Source of the DNA: Ferrimicrobium sp.
GTDB taxonomy: Bacteria > Actinomycetota > Acidimicrobiia > Acidimicrobiales > Acidimicrobiaceae
NCBI GenBank assembly: GCA_027365375.1
Contig: DAHXNM010000110.1
Location: 1-5,049 of the forward strand
Length of the DNA: 5,049 nt
Reading direction: 5' to 3'
The first letter of the stretch is position 1. Each line of letters begins with the position of its first letter. Below the pieces are notes generated by a model, which worked only from the letters and a program-made list of their open reading frames with translations, was not told where the DNA came from and did no database searches. Of the stretch, positions 1-5,049 are shown one piece after another. The position numbers and the translations under genes were made by a program.

Positions 1-1273
1 GCAAGCTGTTCATGATCGCAGCCCGGTTCGGCGACGCGAACAGCCCCATTGCCAACCCGTTGATCGCCAGAAGTGCGGCGAAATCGACGTACGAGAAGTC
101 AACAGGCAAGAAGATCAGACCAATGAACGATGCCGCCGCTATGATCATCCCACCGGTCGCGAAGGGGCGTGCACCAAAGCGATCCGAGAAGTATCCGGAT
201 ACAGGACCAGCCACTAGGAAACCAACCGTCAACGGCACTAGATAGATACCCGCCCATAACGGAGTCTCCGAGTAGCTAAATCCATGTGTTGGGAGCCAGA
301 TCCCCTGTAGCCAGATGATCAAGATGAACATCATGCCGCCGCGACCCAGCGACGCCAAGAGGCTCGCCAGGTTCCCCGCAGTGAAGGCTCTGATTTTGAA
401 CAGGCGAACGTTGATCATCGGCTCGTCCAAGCGGAGTTCGAGCCATATGAAAACCCCTAAGGTGGCGAGGCCGCCAACAATCGCTGCGATCACCCCAGGA
501 TTCGTCCATCCCATAGCGGAGTTGCCGTAGGGCTGAATTCCATAGGTAATGCCTACTAGGACTGAGATTAACCCTGCAGCAAATAGGAAGTTCCCAAACC
601 AATCGATCTTAGCCTTTATACGAATGCCGGTATCGTGGAGCACCATGTAGGCCCAGATCGTACCGGCGATACCCACGGGCACCGAGACTAAGAAGATCAA
701 ACGCCATGAGATCGGCGCCAAGACCCCACCGAGGATCAGACCGATGAACGAACCGGCGATAGCCGTCACGTTATTGATGCCAAGCGCAAGTCCACGCTGG
801 TTCGAGGGGAACACGTCGGTCAACAGCGCCGCAGAGTTCGCAAACAACAACGCTCCACCAAGTCCCTGGAAGATGCGCATTGCGATCAGCCACAATGCAC
901 CTGCACTCCCGTGCAGCCAGGTAATCGAGAGCATGATCGAGAAGAACGTGAAGATCGCAAACCCCATGTTGTACATGCGAGAGCGACCGAACATGTCACC
1001 CAGGCGGCCGAAGTTGACCACCATGACCGCAGTAACAACGAGGTAGCCCATCAAGACCCAGAGGAAGTATGAGGTATTCCCTGGGGCCAACGGGTCAAGA
1101 TGTATCCCATTGAAGATCTCGGGCAATGAGATGAGGGCGATCGAGGAGTCGATCATCACCATGAGCACCCCGAGGGTGGTATTTGAGAGTACCAACCATT
1201 TATATCTCGGATGTTCTCTCATCGCAGCACTACGCTGCCGAAACGAGGGTTTCCCCTCAACAGTTGTCGCCAT
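1..1273 (-). CDS. MFS exporter, DHA2 (14-TM drug/metabolite:H+ antiporter) family, 3' end cut by window edge
   Basis: Reading the minus strand from the ATG at 1273 gives 424 codons without a stop before the window ends. The family is usually about 480-560 residues, so roughly the last fifth is missing. Seen: first helix at about 28-50 with the DHA2-like stretch around MVMIDSSIALISLP; loop 2-3 motif A, GRLGDMFGRSRMY (89-101); motif B, AMRIFQGLGG (131-140, Arg133); a motif C-like glycine-rich helix (174-183) in which the usual proline after Gly174 is Ser175; and a second-half motif A copy, GYFSDRFGARP (360-370). About 12 hydrophobic segments are present. The family exports drugs, dyes or metabolites from the cytoplasm in exchange for protons; the substrate cannot be told from sequence. 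The start is supported by an AAGGAG ribosome site six bases upstream. It lies downstream of the dioxygenase on the same strand, but the 235-base gap suggests its own promoter. Confidence 0.93.
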   Translation of the reverse strand, partial: MATTVEGKPSFRQRSAAMREHPRYKWLVLSNTTLGVLMVMIDSSIALISLPEIFNGIHLDPLAPGNTSYFLWVLMGYLVVTAVMVVNFGRLGDMFGRSRMYNMGFAIFTFFSIMLSITWLHGSAGALWLIAMRIFQGLGGALLFANSAALLTDVFPSNQRGLALGINNVTAIAGSFIGLILGGVLAPISWRLIFLVSVPVGIAGTIWAYMVLHDTGIRIKAKIDWFGNFLFAAGLISVLVGITYGIQPYGNSAMGWTNPGVIAAIVGGLATLGVFIWLELRLDEPMINVRLFKIRAFTAGNLASLLASLGRGGMMFILIIWLQGIWLPTHGFSYSETPLWAGIYLVPLTVGFLVAGPVSGYFSDRFGARPFATGGMIIAAASFIGLIFLPVDFSYVDFAALLAINGLAMGLFASPNRAAIMNSL

Positions 1274-1279
1274 CTATGT

Positions 1280-1285
1280 CTCCTT
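1280..1285 (-). promoter_or_regulatory. Ribosome binding site of the MFS exporter
   Basis: AAGGAG on the minus strand, six bases before the ATG at 1273. It fixes the exporter start. Two other upstream ATGs on this strand (1417 and 1316) lack a comparable site. Confidence 0.85.
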
Positions 1286-1354
1286 CGTGATCATTCGCCA
1301 GTTCGACTCGTAGCATCCCCGCCGACACGCGAACCGTCGCCCTGGCAAACAACG

Positions 1355-1417
1355 TCATGTATCTACTAGATCATCATCATCGACTTCCATCAAGGCCCAA
1401 GGGTCGGTGGAAGTCAT
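1355..1417 (-). CDS. Possible 20-codon leader ORF upstream of the exporter (doubtful)
   Basis: An ATG at 1417 opens a 20-residue frame, MTSTDPWALMEVDDDDLVDT, ending at TGA 1355-1357. The first half coincides with the 10-bp inverted repeat, and the four Asp codons come from a GAT repeat. It would sit in the exporter leader, 81 bases before the exporter ATG. I see no ribosome site before it. A possible -10 box (TATGCT, 1437-1432) would place a transcript start a few bases upstream of the ATG. A random ORF of this length is common, so this is only a candidate leader peptide. Confidence 0.15.
   Translation of the reverse strand: MTSTDPWALMEVDDDDLVDT
1382..1415. repeat. Inverted repeat with 10-bp arms in the exporter leader
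   Basis: GACTTCCATC (1382-1391) pairs with GGTGGAAGTC (1406-1415), nine Watson-Crick pairs plus one G-T, leaving a 14-base loop. Short outer arms TAGAT (1367-1371) and ATCTA (1416-1420) could extend it across a bulge made by an ATC triplet repeat. It lies 109 bases upstream of the exporter start. There is no T run on either side, so an operator or leader hairpin is more likely than an intrinsic terminator. Confidence 0.6.
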
Positions 1418-1508
1418 CTATTTGCAACCACAGCATACCTGTTAGTTGCTTGCATCCTGCAACTACTTCGCACACGGGATTTATTCCCACCCTCGTCTAG
1501 TTTTTTGC

Positions 1509-2288
1509 TCAGCCAGCCACCGAAAGTGAACGTTTAGCGAGCCCAAACCAGAACCCGTCGACCTCGCTCACTATCTGATCACTACCGCCCGCTCCAAGCG
1601 TGACAAAGAGAGGGGCAAAGTGCTCAGTACGAGGATGAGCGATCCCGGCTGCGGGAGCACTTCGTTGAAAGTCCAACAAGTGATCGATCTCGCCGGCGGC
1701 AAGCGCCCGAGCGCCCCATTCATCAAACTCACGAGACCATGAAGGAGGTTCCGCGCTCGGCCCTGCATCCCAACGCATTCCGCGGAGGTTGTGTGTGAAA
1801 AACCCACTGCCGATGATTAGGACTCCCTCGTCGCGCAACGGAGCAAGCACCTTACCAAGATCAAATAGTTGTGACGGATTGAGTGTCGGCAACGAGAGCT
1901 GCATCACCGGGATCGTCGCCTCAGGAAACATCACCATCAGTGGGACCCAAGCACCATGATCCAAACCTCGCGTCTCATCGTGGTCAACCGACATGTGGGC
2001 CTCAGCTAGGAGACGCTCGACCGAGGCACCGAGAACTGGTGACCCTGGAGCTGCATATTCAAGCTGATAGAAGCGGTCCTCAAATCCCCAAAAATCGTAG
2101 ACCAGCGGCACCTGCCGAGAGGCACTCAGGCTGATCGGGTTCGACTCCCAGTGTGCCGAGATCATCAAAATAGCCTCTGGCGTTGGCAGCCGCCTACGCC
2201 ACGCTTGCAGTTCGCTAATCCAGAGTGGATCATCAAGCAAAGGAGGAGCACCGTGACTGAGGTAGAGGACTGGCATGTTTTCTGACAT
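1509..2288 (-). CDS. Extradiol aromatic-ring dioxygenase, DODA/YgiD type (LigB-like, class III)
   Basis: The 259-residue product belongs to the 4,5-DOPA extradiol dioxygenase family (usually about 260 residues), cytoplasmic metal-dependent enzymes that open catechol-type rings. Numbered from the ATG at 2288, the hallmarks are LYLSHGAPPLL with His12, ISAHWES with His46, YDFWGFEDRFYQLEYAAPGSP-like block at 64-84, GLDHGAW with His111, GSGFFTHN with His166, and HPRTEHFAP with His218 and His223. The spacing of His12, 46, 166 and 223 matches the metal/active-site histidines I recall for E. coli YgiD. The frame is open back to an ATG at 2324, but that ATG lies inside a near-consensus promoter whose predicted transcript start is the A of the 2288 ATG; an ATG at 2276 is also possible. 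The true substrate is unknown. The permease gene diverges from it. Confidence 0.93.
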   Translation of the reverse strand: MSENMPVLYLSHGAPPLLDDPLWISELQAWRRRLPTPEAILMISAHWESNPISLSASRQVPLVYDFWGFEDRFYQLEYAAPGSPVLGASVERLLAEAHMSVDHDETRGLDHGAWVPLMVMFPEATIPVMQLSLPTLNPSQLFDLGKVLAPLRDEGVLIIGSGFFTHNLRGMRWDAGPSAEPPSWSREFDEWGARALAAGEIDHLLDFQRSAPAAGIAHPRTEHFAPLFVTLGAGGSDQIVSEVDGFWFGLAKRSLSVAG

Positions 2289-2294
2289 CACCAT

Positions 2295-2324
2295 ATTATA
2301 GTTGCACATGCACTTATCTGTCAT
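2295..2324 (-). promoter_or_regulatory. Sigma-70-type promoter of the dioxygenase, leaderless geometry
   Basis: On the minus strand, -35 ATGACA (2324-2319, five of six to TTGACA), an 18-base spacer, and a perfect -10 TATAAT (2300-2295). Six bases later comes the ATG at 2288, so the expected +1 is the A of that ATG. This implies a leaderless transcript. It also excludes the longer start at 2324, which would be untranscribed from this promoter. Confidence 0.75.
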
Positions 2325-2375
2325 GAATTGGCCGCATATCGTCCTATAGCTCGATAAAAGTTACCCTCCATTAAA

Positions 2376-2386
2376 CTGAAATTCAG
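2376..2386. repeat. Short palindrome CTGAA-A-TTCAG in the divergent control region
   Basis: A perfect odd palindrome with 5-base arms between the dioxygenase and permease starts. A second small palindrome, GTTAAC, follows at 2392-2397. It could be an operator for the permease gene, but palindromes this short arise by chance. I found no convincing plus-strand promoter here; TAAACT at 2372-2377 is a possible -10 without a clear -35. Confidence 0.25.
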
Positions 2387-2425
2387 CTTCTGTTAACCAA
2401 ACTTCGGTCTACCCAAGCGGCGAGC

Positions 2426-2432
2426 AAGGAGG
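2426..2432 (+). promoter_or_regulatory. Strong ribosome binding site that decides the permease start
   Basis: AAGGAGG is nine bases before an in-frame ATT at 2442 but 21 bases before the first in-frame GTG at 2454. No ATG, GTG or TTG occurs in frame between the upstream stop (TAA at 2394-2396) and 2454. The site therefore points to ATT, or less likely ACG at 2439 (six bases away), as the start. Confidence 0.7.
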
Positions 2433-2441
2433 GGCGCTACG

Positions 2442-3266
2442 ATTACGATCTGGGTGCTCGCCGTAGTCCTATTGGCCTCGGTCACCCATGCCAGCTGGAA
2501 CGCTCTCGCTAAGTACATCGATGACCCGAGCTTCGCCTTCGTGTGGATCAATCTGACGGTAGCCGTCATAGGCGCATGCTTCATTATCGTCATCGGCATC
2601 CCAAACCGCTCCGCGCTACCGTTCCTGCTTGTATCCTTCATCATCCACATTGCCTACAACATCTTCCTATTGAACTCCTATCGTTTTGGAGATCTCTCCC
2701 AGGTCTATCCGCTGGCTCGAGGCATCGCTCCAATCCTGGTCGCTATCGGAGCATTCCTCTTCGCAGGTGAAAATCTGAACGCAATCGAGGTCACCGGGAT
2801 CATCGTGATCGCAGCCGCTCTCGCCTCGATCGCCGAATTCCATGCCACCAAAGCTCTCTGGTTGTCGCTTGCCACCGGATTGGCGATCGGCGGCTACAGC
2901 CTGGTCGATGGCGTCGGGGTGAGACATGCGCACTCATCATTTGCCTATGCAGGTCTCCTTTTCCTTTTAGAAGGAGGCGTACTCGGAATCGGCATCGGCT
3001 GGATGCGCATCCACCGAAAACAACCCCTTATCACGACGCATCTTCCACTTGCAGTGACCGCCGGGGCGCTATCATATCTCGCATATGCCGCAGTCCTCTG
3101 GGCGCAACAGCGTGCTCCACTTGGCGTTGTATCGGCCCTACGCGAGACGAGCGTGATCGTCGCCGCCCTCATCGGCGGATACTTCCTAAAGGAGGAAGTT
3201 GGGCGAAGGAGATTACTCGCTGCTGCAGTCGTCTGCATCGGGGTAACTATCCTCGTCCTCAGCTAA
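2442..3266 (+). CDS. EamA/DMT-superfamily permease (10-TM), probable ATT start
   Basis: The product is about 274 residues, typical for two EamA repeats, with about ten hydrophobic segments. The first repeat ends near the family-like block YRFGDLSQVYPLARGIAPIL and a conserved AGE turn. The second repeat holds RAPLGVVSALRETSVIVAALI followed by FLKEEVGRRR and a last helix ending in VTILVLS. DMT permeases move amino acids, nucleosides or other small metabolites across the cytoplasmic membrane; the substrate cannot be assigned. The start at 2442 (ATT) gives an N-terminus reading (M)TIWVLAVVLLASVTHASWNA, which fits the family pattern of a short polar start before helix 1, and it is well placed relative to AAGGAGG. 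A start at GTG 2454 would lose four residues and be too far from that site. It is divergent from the dioxygenase and 69 bases upstream of the sulfurtransferase. Confidence 0.9.
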   Translation: MTIWVLAVVLLASVTHASWNALAKYIDDPSFAFVWINLTVAVIGACFIIVIGIPNRSALPFLLVSFIIHIAYNIFLLNSYRFGDLSQVYPLARGIAPILVAIGAFLFAGENLNAIEVTGIIVIAAALASIAEFHATKALWLSLATGLAIGGYSLVDGVGVRHAHSSFAYAGLLFLLEGGVLGIGIGWMRIHRKQPLITTHLPLAVTAGALSYLAYAAVLWAQQRAPLGVVSALRETSVIVAALIGGYFLKEEVGRRRLLAAAVVCIGVTILVLS

Positions 3267-3290
3267 GCACTCAACATCCCACCCATAATG

Positions 3291-3322
3291 CCACTCTCAC
3301 TCCAATAGATGAGTGAGAGTGG
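3291..3322 (+). terminator. Perfect 12-bp hairpin between permease and sulfurtransferase (terminator or operator)
   Basis: CCACTCTCACTC (3291-3302) and GAGTGAGAGTGG (3311-3322) are exact reverse complements around the 8-base loop CAATAGAT. It begins 25 bases after the permease stop, a normal terminator position. Neither strand has a U tract after it, so it would be a U-less terminator of the kind proposed in Actinobacteria. Its right arm ends two bases before the sulfurtransferase ribosome site, so it could equally be an operator or an RNA element controlling that gene. Confidence 0.5.
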
Positions 3323-3323
3323 G

Positions 3324-3330
3324 TAAGGTG
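3324..3330 (+). promoter_or_regulatory. Ribosome site AAGGTG, overlapping a possible -10 box TAAGGT, of the sulfurtransferase
   Basis: AAGGTG (3325-3330) is five bases before the ATG at 3336, a normal ribosome-site distance. The overlapping TAAGGT (3324-3329) fits the actinobacterial TANNNT -10 pattern and is exactly six bases before the ATG, which would make the transcript leaderless. No clear -35 is seen, because the hairpin occupies that space. The sequence alone does not decide between the two readings. Confidence 0.5.
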
Positions 3331-3335
3331 AACTC

Positions 3336-4166
3336 ATGGACACTGGACCTCTGATAAAGCCAGAGCAGATACCAACGTTGATCGATCCCGTAATACTCGA
3401 CGTACGCTGGTATCTCGATGGTCGTGATGGCTACACGAGCTACCTCCAGGGGCACTACGCGGGCGCAGTTTTTGTCGATCTAGATGCGGTAGCGACCGAA
3501 CCAGCCCCTCCAACAGCAGGGCGCCACCCACTCCCGCCACCAGCGACATTTGTCCGATCGATTGCAGAACTCGGGGTCGGTCAAACAAGCCAAGTTCTGA
3601 TAATGGACGACGCTCGTGGCTCGATAGCGGCGAGGATTTGGTGGATGCTCGATGCGCTAGGCGTTGAGGCGTACGTGTTGCTAGGAGGAGTACAAAGTCT
3701 TCCAGAAGCTGACATCTGCCTGACTCCTTGTCATGGCGCCCCAAAGGCTCCCTGGACTCCCTCCACCTCCGAGTGGCCAGAGAATCGAACCGTAAACACT
3801 GACGAGATCGAAAACCAGAGCTCCAGGTTTCTTCTCCTCGACGCGAGAGCCCACGAACGCTACCTCGGAAACGAAGAGCCGATAGATCGAGTAGGAGGAC
3901 ACATCCCGGGAGCGCGATCACTTCCTTGGCAACGAGTGCTCGACAGCATTGAGGGGTCCTCGAGCGACAGTACGCGCGCCGAAATTCGCACCATTCTTGA
4001 AGATGAACGCGAGCTAGTCGCCTACTGCGGATCCGGGGTCACTGCCTGTGCTCTAGTCCTCGCTCTACGAGCCTATGGCCGCGAGGCTATGCTCTATCCA
4101 GCATCGTATTCAGGCTGGTCGAGCGACACTTCCCATCCAGTTTGCACCGACATCTGCGACGGCTGA
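3336..4166 (+). CDS. sseA: 3-mercaptopyruvate/thiosulfate sulfurtransferase, two rhodanese domains
   Basis: The 276-residue product has the length of the SseA/TST family (E. coli SseA is about 281). These cytoplasmic enzymes move a sulfane sulfur from 3-mercaptopyruvate or thiosulfate through a cysteine persulfide to an acceptor such as cyanide, thiols or thioredoxin. Domain 1 (about 8-125) is the inactive copy: LDVRWYL at 21-27, GRDGY, GHYAGAVFVDLD at 39-50, GRHPLP at 62-67 and MDDARG at 90-95, where the active cysteine would be. Domain 2 (about 150-265) has LLLDARAHERYLG, GGHIPGARSLPW at 187-198 and the catalytic loop CGSGVTA with Cys231. CGSGVT is the mercaptopyruvate-type loop, which favours that substrate. 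Five other cysteines occur, including Cys128/Cys132 in the linker and Cys270/Cys274 near the C-terminus. The gene is convergent with the next one. Confidence 0.95.
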   Translation: MDTGPLIKPEQIPTLIDPVILDVRWYLDGRDGYTSYLQGHYAGAVFVDLDAVATEPAPPTAGRHPLPPPATFVRSIAELGVGQTSQVLIMDDARGSIAARIWWMLDALGVEAYVLLGGVQSLPEADICLTPCHGAPKAPWTPSTSEWPENRTVNTDEIENQSSRFLLLDARAHERYLGNEEPIDRVGGHIPGARSLPWQRVLDSIEGSSSDSTRAEIRTILEDERELVAYCGSGVTACALVLALRAYGREAMLYPASYSGWSSDTSHPVCTDICDG

Positions 4167-4298
4167 TAGGCCACGTCAGCGCTATACCAGGAAAGATATT
4201 TACACCACCCAACACCCTGCAGGGCCGCCGCGTTAGTCAAAATCGACCCCATCAGAGAGCACGGCTTTCCCAGAGCAAAAAAGACTCAGCGGCCAGCC
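4167..4298. other. Convergent intergenic gap with weak terminator-like elements
   Basis: This 132-base gap lies between two convergent genes and should end both transcripts. For the plus strand there is only a weak stem overlapping the stop, GCTGA (4162-4166) with TCAGC (4176-4180), without a U tract. For the minus strand, a T6 run (4282-4277) follows the membrane-protein stop by 16 bases, but I find no good stem before it. CCCTGCAGGG at 4215-4224 is a perfect palindrome without a loop. I cannot name a confident terminator here. Confidence 0.3.
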
Positions 4299-4718
4299 TC
4301 AAAGCAGTTGGATTATATCCGCAATCACGAGGTAGAGGACAAGAGCAATGACCGCCACATAGATAGCGCTCATCTGCCACCGCCACTTGTGGTTGGCCAC
4401 CCAGAAGCGACGAATCCCCTTAACGTCAAAGAACAGAGCGGCGACGCCGATGGGAATGCCAATCTCGGGCCCCAATCCGGCCAGGGCTCCTAGGCCAAGA
4501 GCAGGCAACAAAAACGGTACGATCACGTAGCTAAGGGTGCAACGAAGACCCGATATCACCATCGCAACACTAAAGAGTCGCTCAGCCGCCTCCTCGCGTC
4601 GCACGGTAGGCCGAGCCTCGGGAACCCGAAGCAGTCTCCGAGCAAAGGCGTCATAACGCGATGACGATATCGGCTGACTAACAGGACGTTTTTGATCTGG
4701 CGCTATAGCCTCTTCCAT
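4299..4718 (-). CDS. Small three-helix membrane protein of unknown function, actinobacterial type
   Basis: The 139-residue product has a charged cytoplasmic-looking N-terminus (1-47, rich in Arg/Glu, including REEAAERLFSVAM at 41-53) and then three hydrophobic segments at about 48-70, 74-98 and 115-137. Between helices 2 and 3 is a basic, aromatic loop, VKGIRRFWVANHKWRW (99-114). The pattern of EAAxRLFSVxMxISGLRCTLxYV followed by a GIRRFW-H-WRW loop is one I recall from conserved uncharacterised membrane proteins of Actinobacteria; I know no function for them. The start at 4718 is the only ATG/GTG/TTG available after the in-frame stop upstream. GGAGG is present just one base before the ATG, too close for a normal ribosome site; a -10 box at the right distance suggests a leaderless transcript instead. 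Confidence 0.85.
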   Translation of the reverse strand: MEEAIAPDQKRPVSQPISSSRYDAFARRLLRVPEARPTVRREEAAERLFSVAMVISGLRCTLSYVIVPFLLPALGLGALAGLGPEIGIPIGVAALFFDVKGIRRFWVANHKWRWQMSAIYVAVIALVLYLVIADIIQLL

Positions 4719-4724
4719 GCCTCC

Positions 4725-4730
4725 ATCATA
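4725..4730 (-). promoter_or_regulatory. -10 box of the membrane-protein gene, leaderless geometry
   Basis: TATGAT on the minus strand (five of six to TATAAT) is exactly six bases before the ATG at 4718, so +1 would be the A of the start codon. The best -35 is weak: TTGCTT at 4752-4747 with a 16-base spacer. The whole promoter fits in the 93-base gap after the upstream PBP-like gene, so this gene need not be co-transcribed with it. Confidence 0.5.
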
Positions 4731-4811
4731 TCGTCCCTGTCTTTACAAGCAAAGCCTGGGTACCTACTCGCTTACACAGCAGTTCATCAGATCACCGCCT
4801 CTCTCCAGCTC

Positions 4812-5049
4812 CTAGGTGACCGGCTCCCCACTGCGTTCGACTTGCAGATAGCCTCTAATTGCTGACAGTTGCGAGCGTAGCTCTTGACTGGTGAGCGCAC
4901 GGAAAAGCGTCCTGACCTCTGGGGTAGCCACCAAGACTGGTGGAACGGCAAGTAGAAACTCTTCAGAGGCATAGGTTTGAAACTGCAGACCGAATTCAAG
5001 AGCCACCGGCTCAATCGTGACCCCAAAATCGGCCAAGCCAGATGCCAAT
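4812..5049 (-). CDS. C-terminal end of a PBP-like (molybdate-type binding) domain protein, N-terminus off the right edge
   Basis: Only the last 78 codons are in the window, ending at TAG 4812-4814. The pattern ASGLADFGVTIEPVALEFGL-QF, then SEEFLLAVP, a short Pro/Val-Arg helix (ATPEVRTLFRALTS), and IRGYLQVERSGE near the end is what I recall for the C-terminus of PBP_like domains (PF12727). These are found in helix-turn-helix regulators that sense molybdate-like ligands and in MoeA-PBP fusions of molybdenum-cofactor synthesis. Which of these it is depends on the missing N-terminus. A TTG at 5048 could be read as a start but is almost surely an internal leucine, because the domain is cut in its middle. 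The product ends 93 bases before the membrane-protein gene on the same strand. Confidence 0.7.
   Translation of the reverse strand, partial: LASGLADFGVTIEPVALEFGLQFQTYASEEFLLAVPPVLVATPEVRTLFRALTSQELRSQLSAIRGYLQVERSGEPVT

Larger units (their letters stand above)
1274..1508 (-). promoter_or_regulatory. Non-coding leader/control region upstream of the MFS exporter, rich in inverted repeats
   Basis: This 235-base gap follows the dioxygenase stop and precedes the exporter start. It holds four inverted repeats: ATCTA-C-TAGAT at 1361-1371; 10-base arms at 1382-1391 and 1406-1415 (one G-T pair) around a 14-base loop; TAGTTGC/GCAACTA at 1443-1449 and 1459-1465; and GGGA/TCCC at 1476-1479 and 1485-1488. 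None has a U tract directly after it in the minus direction, so none looks like a classic terminator for the dioxygenase. A weak minus-strand promoter can be drawn (TTGCAG at 1462-1457, TATGCT at 1437-1432), but its 19-base spacer is long. The sites are more likely operators or leader-RNA hairpins; this is inference. Confidence 0.5.

Noticed and set aside
744..1313. Two plus-strand ORFs (744-1046 and 1110-1313) opposite the exporter
   Set aside because: Both overlie the well-supported exporter on the other strand and their products look like reverse-frame noise.
1257..1316. Short minus-strand ORF (MLRVELANDHEGDIDGDNC) overlapping the exporter start out of frame
   Set aside because: It lacks a ribosome site of its own and overlaps the exporter ATG only by chance-compatible frame; no evidence for translational coupling.
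1370..1381. ATC triplet repeat, about four units, considered as a microsatellite
   Set aside because: Too short to suggest phase variation, and not within a supported gene.
1501..1506. T6 run on the plus strand after the GGGATTTATTCCC palindrome
   Set aside because: No plus-strand gene ends here, and the stem is four base pairs and 12 bases away from the T run, so it is not a terminator.
2964..3196. Strong AAGGAGG-like sequences inside the permease (near 2970 and 3189)
   Set aside because: They encode EGG and KEE within conserved parts of the protein and are not followed by a supported internal gene.
2393..3238. Three minus-strand ORFs opposite the permease
   Set aside because: Antisense to a gene with clear EamA structure; compositions are Arg/Ser/Asp-skewed without domain signals.
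3334..3921. 195-codon minus-strand ORF opposite the sulfurtransferase
   Set aside because: It is antisense to a clear two-domain sulfurtransferase, is Arg/Ser-rich with low-complexity character, and shows no family motif or ribosome site.
4215..4224. CCCTGCAGGG palindrome in the convergent gap
   Set aside because: No loop, no U tract and no partner copy in the window; most likely chance.

Overview
This window looks like ordinary chromosome from a mid-GC actinobacterium. By eye the GC content is just above half. Two genes (aromatic-ring dioxygenase family and a small membrane protein) have a near-consensus -10 box exactly six bases before the ATG, the geometry of leaderless transcripts common in Actinobacteria. 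The small membrane protein also resembles a conserved actinobacterial family. A relative of the acidophilic Acidimicrobiia (Ferrimicrobium-like) would fit, but that is a guess from base composition and gene style, not a proven assignment.

Layout, left to right. (1) 1-1273, minus strand: most of a 14-helix-type MFS drug/metabolite exporter (DHA2 family) whose C-terminal end lies off the left edge. (2) 1274-1508: a 235-base non-coding leader of that exporter, rich in inverted repeats and containing a possible 20-codon small ORF. (3) 1509-2288, minus: an extradiol ring-cleavage dioxygenase of the DODA/YgiD (LigB-like) class. (4) 2289-2441: divergent control region. (5) 2442-3266, plus: an EamA/DMT-family permease, probably starting at a rare ATT codon. 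(6) 3291-3322: a perfect 12-bp hairpin. (7) 3336-4166, plus: a two-domain 3-mercaptopyruvate/thiosulfate sulfurtransferase (sseA type). (8) 4167-4298: convergent intergenic gap. (9) 4299-4718, minus: a 139-residue three-helix membrane protein of unknown function. (10) 4812-5049, minus: the C-terminal end of a periplasmic-binding-protein-like (PBP_like, molybdate-type) domain protein that continues off the right edge.

The genes do not form one obvious pathway. The exporter and dioxygenase share a strand but are separated by a 235-base leader, so the exporter probably has its own control. The permease and sulfurtransferase share a strand but are separated by a hairpin, so they are probably separate units. 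I found no mobile element, CRISPR array, RNA gene or toxin/defence locus, and no convincing undescribed system. The most useful observations concern gene starts (leaderless starts, a likely ATT start) and the palindromes between genes.
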